Shown here in pieces: positions 6,474-11,154 of a DNA stretch of 11,154 bases. A program made the translations under genes and the position numbers. The stretch spans positions 1 through 11,154 of the forward strand of contig SFEK01000062.1 of the NCBI GenBank assembly GCA_004557285.1, written 5' to 3'. The number at the start of each line of letters is the position of its first letter. The first letter of the stretch is position 1. The stretch comes from Bacteroidales bacterium (GTDB lineage: Bacteria > Bacteroidota > Bacteroidia > Bacteroidales > Bacteroidaceae). The notes under the pieces were generated by a model. That model was not told where the DNA came from and ran no database searches. It saw only the letters and a program-made list of their open reading frames with translations.

Positions 6474-8393
6474 TTATTGTTTCTTGTCTAATATCTCATA
6501 GACCGAATTCTTGCTGACAAATTCAGGAACCATGACTTTCATTTGCTTGACAATGGCCATGCTGTCGCAGCTGTGGCATATTGATGCCAAACAAGAAATC
6601 TGTTGATCAACCTCGCTGTAGTCGCATTGACGCACTTTGGCAATGCGTATTTGTTCATGGAACGAAGGAATGGTGGTTTCGGCAGAGCTCAACACCTCTT
6701 CGTACAACTTCTCACCAGGACGCAGACCTGTATATTTGATTTTGACATTGGTTGCACCGCTCAGCTTGATCATTCGTTCAGCCAAATCAGCAATCTTGAC
6801 CGGATTGCCCATGTCGAAGACAAAGATTTCACCACCATGGCCTTTGACTCCAGCTTCGAGCACCAGGCGACAAGCCTCGGGTATCAACATGAAATAACGG
6901 ATGATGTCGGGGTGGGTGACGGTGACCGGACCACCCTTCTTGATCTGTTCGCGGAACAGAGGTATCACTGAACCGTTTGAGCCCAGCACATTGCCGAATC
7001 TGGTCGTCACAAATTGTGTCTCGCCTTTGACACGACCACTCTTGATGGCAGAATCAAGACTTTGTACATACATCTCGCAGATGCGTTTTGAACAACCCAT
7101 GACATTGGTGGGATTCACCGCCTTGTCGGTGGAAATCATGACGAATTTCTTTACGCCATATTTCACAGAGAGGTCGGCGATGTTCTTGGTTCCCAGAATG
7201 TTGTTGCGCACACTTTCCGAAGGGTTGTCTTCCATCATGGGCACATGCTTGTAGGCCGCTGCATGGAACACATAGTCGGGATGATGTTGCTTGAAGAGTT
7301 GCTCCATGTGGTCCTGGCAACAGATGCTGGCCACGATGGTTTGGCATTTCACATGGGGCCATCTGTCGGCCATCATCAGGCGAATGTCGTGTTGTGGTGT
7401 TTCGGCCTGGTCGATCAATACAAGGCATTGGGGATTGAATGAGGCAATCTGGCGTACCATTTCGCTGCCGATGCTACCTGCCGAGCCTGTGATGAGGATA
7501 GTCTTGTTGCTCAGTTCATGGGCAATGGCTTCAATGTCGATGGTGATCTGCTTACGGGGCAACAGGTCTTCTACCTCCACCTCGTGAATGGTTTTGGTGT
7601 GGTCAACCGGACTCACGCCATCCCATTCGGTTTCTTCGTGCATCATGAAGAGTTTGATGCCATTGTCTGTCAGTTTGTTGATGAACTGCTGGTCGGCACA
7701 GAAATCCACTGCTGCGTGGGGTGAGACGATGATGCCGCTGATGTCGTCATGTTTCATGCGGCGTATCAGTTGGTCTTCGGCATTGTAAACGGGCATACCT
7801 ACAAGATAATTGGCTGTCTTCTCTGGTTTGGGCGAAATGAAGCCCTTGAGGATGTATTTGGAGGGATGCTGGTTGCGTATGCTCTTGGCAATGCTGACGC
7901 TCAGTGCCTTTGTGCCGTAAATATACACGCTCCGGGCATTGACACTCACATCCACCACATCAAAAAGGGTCTTGACCAACACCCTCACTGCCCACATGGC
8001 TAGTGTGCCGAAACAAAAGGCAAACAATGTGATGCGCAATCCGGGGAATATGGTGTTCTCGTTGTCGATGAACAACAGCCGCAGTGCGATGACACACAGC
8101 GTTCCGATGACATTGGCAATGGCGATATGGTAAAGGTCAACAAACGAGGAGTAGCGGATGACATTGGAATAGGTGTGCAGCATCTTGAAGCCAACAAGGT
8201 AGAAGACCATACATGAGAGCACACAACCTAACTTCTGCCAAAAATAATCCACCAATTCTTCGCCTCCTAAAAAACAGTAATAGCCGAAGAGATAGAAGAA
8301 TACCAAAATGAGGCAGTCGGATGCAAGAATACACCAGTAGGGTAGTGCATTGCGACTGAAATACCAGTTGAAAAACTTATGTACGATTAACAT
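6474..8393 (-). CDS. Membrane-bound nucleotide-sugar 4,6-dehydratase (PglF/WbpM/CapD type)
   Basis: Enzymes of this long-form SDR type convert UDP-GlcNAc to UDP-2-acetamido-4-keto-2,6-dideoxy-hexose at the inner face of the cytoplasmic membrane. The 639-residue length fits. Four N-terminal membrane helices (about 18-40, 54-72, 88-108, 119-140) precede a CoA-binding-like Rossmann segment (150-280, ending in EVEVEDLLPRKQITID). The catalytic domain starts with the NAD(P) motif TGSAGSIGSE (302-311) and has HAAAYKHVP (377-385), STDKAVNP (421-428, Thr422-Asp423-Lys424) and VMGCSKR, where Met432 and Lys436 replace the usual SDR Tyr-x-x-x-Lys. Met at that place is normal for PglF/WbpM. A late motif, TGLRPGEKLYEE, is intact. 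It is the last gene of the operon, starting 5 bp after the phosphoglycosyl transferase stop, with AAAGG just before its ATG, and is followed by a terminator. Confidence 0.92.
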   Translation of the reverse strand: MLIVHKFFNWYFSRNALPYWCILASDCLILVFFYLFGYYCFLGGEELVDYFWQKLGCVLSCMVFYLVGFKMLHTYSNVIRYSSFVDLYHIAIANVIGTLCVIALRLLFIDNENTIFPGLRITLFAFCFGTLAMWAVRVLVKTLFDVVDVSVNARSVYIYGTKALSVSIAKSIRNQHPSKYILKGFISPKPEKTANYLVGMPVYNAEDQLIRRMKHDDISGIIVSPHAAVDFCADQQFINKLTDNGIKLFMMHEETEWDGVSPVDHTKTIHEVEVEDLLPRKQITIDIEAIAHELSNKTILITGSAGSIGSEMVRQIASFNPQCLVLIDQAETPQHDIRLMMADRWPHVKCQTIVASICCQDHMEQLFKQHHPDYVFHAAAYKHVPMMEDNPSESVRNNILGTKNIADLSVKYGVKKFVMISTDKAVNPTNVMGCSKRICEMYVQSLDSAIKSGRVKGETQFVTTRFGNVLGSNGSVIPLFREQIKKGGPVTVTHPDIIRYFMLIPEACRLVLEAGVKGHGGEIFVFDMGNPVKIADLAERMIKLSGATNVKIKYTGLRPGEKLYEEVLSSAETTIPSFHEQIRIAKVRQCDYSEVDQQISCLASICHSCDSMAIVKQMKVMVPEFVSKNSVYEILDKKQ

Positions 8394-8398
8394 AGCCT

Positions 8399-8986
8399 TT
8401 AGAATATCTTAAATAAAGTGTTGAAGATGATCTTGATGTCGCCCATGAACGACTGATGGCGTATATACTCCAAGTTGATGGCCAACTTGTCGGGCATAAT
8501 CACATCTATATAGTAAGTGTCGGGATCATCGACCTGACTCAACAGTTCGTTCTCATTGCGATACTTGATGGATGCCAGGTCGGTGATGCCAGGACGCACC
8601 TGAAACACCTTTCGTTGTTCTTCTGAATACAAATCCACATACTTGCGCACCTCTGGGCGTGGCCCCACGATAGACATGTCACCCAAGAACACATTGATAA
8701 GCTGGGGCAGTTCGTCGATTTTGTAGCGGCGGATGAAATACCCGGAACGGGTAATGCGTGGGTCTCTTTCGCCCACCGTAATTTGACGTCCTTTGTCACT
8801 GCCCACTCGCATCGATCTGAACTTGAATATCCTGAAGTCACGCCCATATCTGCCCACTCTTGTCTGGCGGTAGAACACCGGGCCACGGGAGTCGAGCTTG
8901 ATCCATATTGCCATGACGACAAAGACAGGCGCAAGGCAGAGCAGGCCTATGCCGCTGGATACGATGTCGAACAGTCTTTTAGCCAT
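8399..8986 (-). CDS. PglC/WcfS-type monotopic phosphoglycosyl transferase
   Basis: This enzyme class transfers a sugar-1-phosphate from a UDP-sugar to undecaprenyl phosphate, the first membrane step of a capsule, O-antigen or glycoprotein glycan. The 195-residue product is the minimal form: one N-terminal re-entrant hydrophobic helix (LFDIVSSGIGLLCLAPVFVV, 5-24) followed by the cytosolic catalytic domain. Visible signatures are GPVFYRQTRVGR (35-46), FKFRSM (54-59), the catalytic Asp91-Glu92 pair in KIDELPQLINV, GDMSIVGPRPE (102-112) and VRPGITDLA (130-138). It lacks the extra helices of WbaP/WcaJ enzymes. Its start overlaps the aminotransferase stop by 8 bp, and the dehydratase follows 5 bp later, so all three should act on one sugar. 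Known PglC-type enzymes prefer UDP-diNAcBac and WcfS UDP-AATGal; which applies here is open. Confidence 0.93.
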   Translation of the reverse strand: MAKRLFDIVSSGIGLLCLAPVFVVMAIWIKLDSRGPVFYRQTRVGRYGRDFRIFKFRSMRVGSDKGRQITVGERDPRITRSGYFIRRYKIDELPQLINVFLGDMSIVGPRPEVRKYVDLYSEEQRKVFQVRPGITDLASIKYRNENELLSQVDDPDTYYIDVIMPDKLAINLEYIRHQSFMGDIKIIFNTLFKIF

Positions 8987-10190
8987 TTTTCAGGATATCG
9001 GTAAGGTTGTCAATGACATACTGCACATCCTCGTTGCTGAGACGGGTATGCAGGGGCAGGGTGAGTGCGTTGTGGAACATGTCGTAGGCATTGGGATAGT
9101 CTTTGATGTCGAATCCCATATTCTTGTAGGCACTCAACAACGGCAACGGCTTGTAATGCACATTGCAGGCAATGCCACGCTCTGCCATCTCATTGATTAC
9201 CCTGTTGCGGTAGTCGGCGTCATGCCCCTTCAGGCGTATGATATACAGGTGTCCGCTGGATGCAAAATCCTCTCCATAGTGTTCCATGGTGCCTATGCCG
9301 AGTGGCTTGAGTGCCCTGTCGTATTGTGCGATGATTTCCCTTCTTCTCTGCAGCAGTTGGGGATAACGGTCGTATTGCACCAGTCCGATGGCTGCCATGA
9401 TATCAGTCATGTTGCATTTATACAATGGGGCCACGATGTCATACTCCCATGAGCCAAGCTGGGTTTTGGCTAAGGCATCTTTGCTCTGGCCGTGGAGCGA
9501 CAAGAGCATGAACTGCTTGTAGATGTATTCGTTGTCGATGCCCGGAATGTCTCTCCATGTCAGTGCTCCACCTTCTGCCGTGGTGAAATTCTTCACGGCA
9601 TGGAACGAGAACGAGGTGAAATCGGCAATCTCGCCACACATCTTGCCTCCTCTCATGGCACCAAGGGCATGAGCTGCATCACACATCACCGCCACCCTTC
9701 CGATGGCTCTCTGAATGTCGTTGGCAGGAACGAACAAGGAACGCTTGCGTTCTACAGCCTCAAATATCCTGTCGTAGTTGCAGACAATGCCGCCCAAGTC
9801 AACCGGAACGACCACCTTGGTACGTTCGGTGATGGCCGCCTCCATCTTGTCGTAGTCCATCTCCAGACTATCGGGCTGTGTGTCGATGATTTTGAGGGTG
9901 GCACCCACATGCACCACCACACTGGCGGTGGCTGTATAAGTGTAGGCCGTGGTAATGACCTCATCCCCGGGGCCTACACCAAGCAGTCTTAAGATGCTTT
10001 CCATGCACGATGTGGCAGAATTAAGACACACCGCACGGTTGGTGTGGCACAGGGTGGCGATTTTCTTTTCCAGTTCTTTGGTGCGTGGACCGGTGGTAAT
10101 CCATCCTGAACGCAATACTTCTGCTACAAGATTAATCTCAGCCTCTGTGATGTCGGGGGGAGAAAACGGGATATTTCGTCTGTTTGTCAT
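8979..10190 (-). CDS. DegT/DnrJ/EryC1/StrS-family sugar aminotransferase (PglE/WcfR-like)
   Basis: These PLP enzymes place an amino group on a 4-keto (or 3-keto) nucleotide sugar, usually from glutamate. The 403-residue product begins with IPFSPPDITEAEI (7-19) and SGWITTGP (28-35), the family's usual opening. It has LNSATSCMESILRLLGVGPGDEV (56-78), the PLP-ring partner Asp171 in DAAHALGA (171-178), and SFHAVKNFTTAEGG (195-208) with the Schiff-base Lys200. NVHYKPLPL (about 346-354) also fits the family. All key residues are intact. Between the dehydratase and the phosphoglycosyl transferase of the same operon, the natural substrate is a UDP-4-keto-6-deoxy-HexNAc, giving a 4-amino-4,6-dideoxy sugar; this substrate call is inference. 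It overlaps the GT2 gene by 4 bp (ATGA) and the phosphoglycosyl transferase gene by 8 bp. Confidence 0.93.
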   Translation of the reverse strand: MTNRRNIPFSPPDITEAEINLVAEVLRSGWITTGPRTKELEKKIATLCHTNRAVCLNSATSCMESILRLLGVGPGDEVITTAYTYTATASVVVHVGATLKIIDTQPDSLEMDYDKMEAAITERTKVVVPVDLGGIVCNYDRIFEAVERKRSLFVPANDIQRAIGRVAVMCDAAHALGAMRGGKMCGEIADFTSFSFHAVKNFTTAEGGALTWRDIPGIDNEYIYKQFMLLSLHGQSKDALAKTQLGSWEYDIVAPLYKCNMTDIMAAIGLVQYDRYPQLLQRRREIIAQYDRALKPLGIGTMEHYGEDFASSGHLYIIRLKGHDADYRNRVINEMAERGIACNVHYKPLPLLSAYKNMGFDIKDYPNAYDMFHNALTLPLHTRLSNEDVQYVIDNLTDILKNG

Positions 10191-10966
10191 TTTTCTTCAG
10201 TTTTAATATAACACATTTTTTTATAAGCACTTACAGGGACATTGATGAAGACCATCATCCATGCAAGCAGCGGATTCATGCCGGCACCATTCCTGAACAG
10301 GGGATAGTGGGCAGATATCTTCTTCCAGATAGAGGGGGGAGTCAGCGAACCTTTGCGGTTGCGGTAGTTGGCAAGGTTTTCGTCCAGATAATAACAAGGC
10401 GCTTTATCTACAGCTTTCAGCCAGATGGCGCTGTCGTTGTTTCTCTTGATGCTGGCCACTTGTATCAGTCCGATGTAGTCTCTGTCGTACATCACGGTGA
10501 GGCAACCTGGCCAACAACAGCAGTACATGGCCATTTTTCCCACTTTGCTGATGCCGCCCACCGTCATGCCCAGAGGCTCACTCTTTTCATTGATGCAACT
10601 GTATTTATGGTAGCTGAAATGGTAGTTGTTGTCGGTCATGAAACGAATTTGTCGCTCCAGTTTCTCGGGCAACCACATGTCATCACTGTCAAGAAATGCA
10701 ATCCAATGTCCCTTGGCCTCACGCAAGGCCTTGTTGCGGCTTTCGGCCGCTCCGCGGCGACCGTCATTGCGGAAATAATGTATCCGTTCATCGTCGGCCT
10801 GCATCTTGCTGACAATATCTTTGGTGTTGTCTGCAGAACAGTCATCCACGATGAGCAATTCCCAGTTTTTGTATGTTTGCCCTTTGACAGAGTTGATAGC
10901 CTCGATGATATAGTCCGCACAATTGTAGGTGGGCATGATGATCGAGACCATGTCTTGTTTTTCCAT
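10187..10966 (-). CDS. Glycosyltransferase family 2 protein
   Basis: The 259-residue product is a cytosolic inverting GT-A enzyme that should transfer a sugar from a nucleotide donor to the growing lipid-linked glycan. The opening VSIIMPTYNCADYI (7-20) and IVDDCSADNT (39-48) form the nucleotide-binding part, RGAAESRNKALREAKGHWIA (71-90) leads to the metal-binding FLDSDD (91-96), and NDSAIWLKA (177-185) holds the likely catalytic base Asp178. YRNRKGSLT (201-209) is typical of capsule and O-antigen GT2 enzymes. A Cys cluster YCCCWPGC (148-155) is unusual. A short hydrophobic stretch near the C-terminus (LLAWMMVFINVPV) may touch the membrane. Donor and acceptor cannot be predicted. An AAGGTGA Shine-Dalgarno-like sequence precedes the ATG. 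It is the first gene of the operon visible here; its stop overlaps the aminotransferase start. Confidence 0.92.
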   Translation of the reverse strand: MEKQDMVSIIMPTYNCADYIIEAINSVKGQTYKNWELLIVDDCSADNTKDIVSKMQADDERIHYFRNDGRRGAAESRNKALREAKGHWIAFLDSDDMWLPEKLERQIRFMTDNNYHFSYHKYSCINEKSEPLGMTVGGISKVGKMAMYCCCWPGCLTVMYDRDYIGLIQVASIKRNNDSAIWLKAVDKAPCYYLDENLANYRNRKGSLTPPSIWKKISAHYPLFRNGAGMNPLLAWMMVFINVPVSAYKKMCYIKTEEK

Positions 10967-11051
10967 ATCTTCACCTTATACCTAAATTCCGCAGCACTTT
11001 AGTTTAACTTTTTTTTCATAAGTACCTGAGCAACAAAAAGTTGTTCATGAT

Positions 11052-11082
11052 TTTGCCATGTCAGATTTTTCACTTACCTTAG
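11052..11082 (+). promoter_or_regulatory. Candidate rightward promoter in the dyad region
   Basis: TTTG (11052-11055), a 19-bp spacer and TACCTTAG (11075-11082) fit the Bacteroidota promoter pattern with one mismatch in the -7 box. It would drive a gene beyond the right edge of the window. Its -7 segment is the inverted partner of the leftward -7 box at 11123-11130. Confidence 0.3.
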
Positions 11083-11122
11083 TGCTGCAAATCAAGACAA
11101 GCAAAAATCATCAATGACATGG

Positions 11123-11130
11123 CAAAGGTA
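11123..11130 (-). promoter_or_regulatory. -7 box reading into the glycan operon
   Basis: The minus strand reads TACCTTTG, an exact match to TAnnTTTG, giving a leader of about 150 bases before the GT2 ATG at 10966. No TTTG is found 19-21 bp upstream; the window ends at that point, and the visible bases there (AGTG/GTGA) do not match. The box lies inside the inverted repeats. Confidence 0.4.
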
Positions 11131-11154
11131 AGCATAAAATCTGAGAAAATCACT

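Larger units (their letters stand above)
11052..11144. repeat. Pair of crossing inverted repeats
   Basis: Repeat A: TTTGCCATGTCA (11052-11063) pairs perfectly with TGACATGGCAAA (11115-11126). Repeat B: 11061-11080 matches the reverse complement of 11125-11144 at 17 of 20 positions (TCAGATTTT, three mismatches, CTTACCTT). The arms of A and B overlap by 3 bases on the left and 2 on the right and cross each other, so the two hairpins cannot form together. Two head-to-head copies of a short tandem array would also explain the pattern. Confidence 0.75.
10967..11154. other. Non-coding leader or promoter region upstream of the glycan operon
   Basis: No convincing coding frame is present in these 188 bases. 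They contain an A/T-rich tract (11003-11020), a small hairpin GAGCAAC/GTTGTTC (11028-11046, one G-T pair), promoter-like boxes on both strands and two crossing inverted repeats (11052-11144). The octamer GCAGCACT at 10991-10998 recurs inverted as AGTGCTGC at 11081-11088. It may be the start of the operon or a gap between larger blocks of a glycan locus; the window ends too soon to tell. Confidence 0.55.

Noticed and set aside
6474..8393. Loss of the catalytic Tyr in the dehydratase (Met432)
   Set aside because: A Met in place of Tyr is a normal feature of PglF/WbpM-type long dehydratases, so this is not a sign of inactivation.
10184..11002. Long open frame of 272 codons on the plus strand
   Set aside because: It is antisense to the GT2 gene, with its composition dictated by that gene, and has no recognisable motif.
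11052..11126. Phase-variable invertible promoter like those of Bacteroides capsule loci
   Set aside because: The arms are only 12 bp with 51 bp between them, no recombinase gene is visible, and the -7 TTTG lies within the arm, so inversion would not switch it off. It could be tested by looking for reads in both orientations.

Overview
The window looks like a chromosomal segment from a member of the Bacteroidota, most likely Prevotella or a close relative. The basis is the gene content (a Wzi-family outer-membrane protein of the Bacteroidota type, a HdeD-like DUF308 protein, a secreted endonuclease/exonuclease/phosphatase protein, a PglF/PglE/PglC-like sugar module), the very A-rich leaders with few Shine-Dalgarno sequences, and several matches to the Bacteroidota promoter pattern TTTG-(19-21 bp)-TAnnTTTG. 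The genus call is inference. There is no sign of phage, insertion sequence, CRISPR array or RNA gene.

Left part (1-3886), housekeeping and small genes. A 5'-truncated gene for a basic Gly/Arg/Asn/Ser-rich protein with a 48-bp tandem repeat runs off the left edge. It converges, with only 2 bp between stops, on a histidine phosphatase gene on the minus strand. That gene is divergent from a six-helix DUF308 membrane protein gene. Next, on the minus strand, a two-gene unit encodes a secreted endonuclease/exonuclease/phosphatase-family protein followed by uridine kinase (udk). The best terminator for this unit folds inside the last codons of the convergent DUF308 gene.

Middle part (4026-6473), cell envelope. 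A Wzi-like beta-barrel gene and a small lipoprotein gene overlap by 4 bp on the plus strand. A 448-bp gene-free stretch follows, containing several hairpins. One of them, at 6405-6459, is a good terminator for the operon arriving from the right.

Right part (10966 down to 6474, minus strand), a compact glycan-initiation operon: family 2 glycosyltransferase, DegT/EryC1-type sugar aminotransferase, small PglC/WcfS-type phosphoglycosyl transferase, and a long membrane-bound PglF/WbpM-type nucleotide-sugar 4,6-dehydratase. Neighbouring genes overlap or lie within 5 bp, so they are almost certainly co-transcribed. Read together, the dehydratase makes a UDP-4-keto-6-deoxy-HexNAc, the aminotransferase converts it to a 4-amino sugar, the phosphoglycosyl transferase loads it on undecaprenyl phosphate, and the GT2 enzyme adds a later sugar. 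No acetyltransferase of the PglD type is present, so the first sugar may carry a free amine, as in AATGal of Bacteroides fragilis polysaccharide A, unless PglD lies elsewhere.

The right edge (10967-11154) is a non-coding leader or promoter region with two crossing inverted repeats and promoter-like boxes facing both ways. I see no clear new defence or mobile system. The least explained sequences are the hairpin-rich gap at 6026-6473 and this dyad region.
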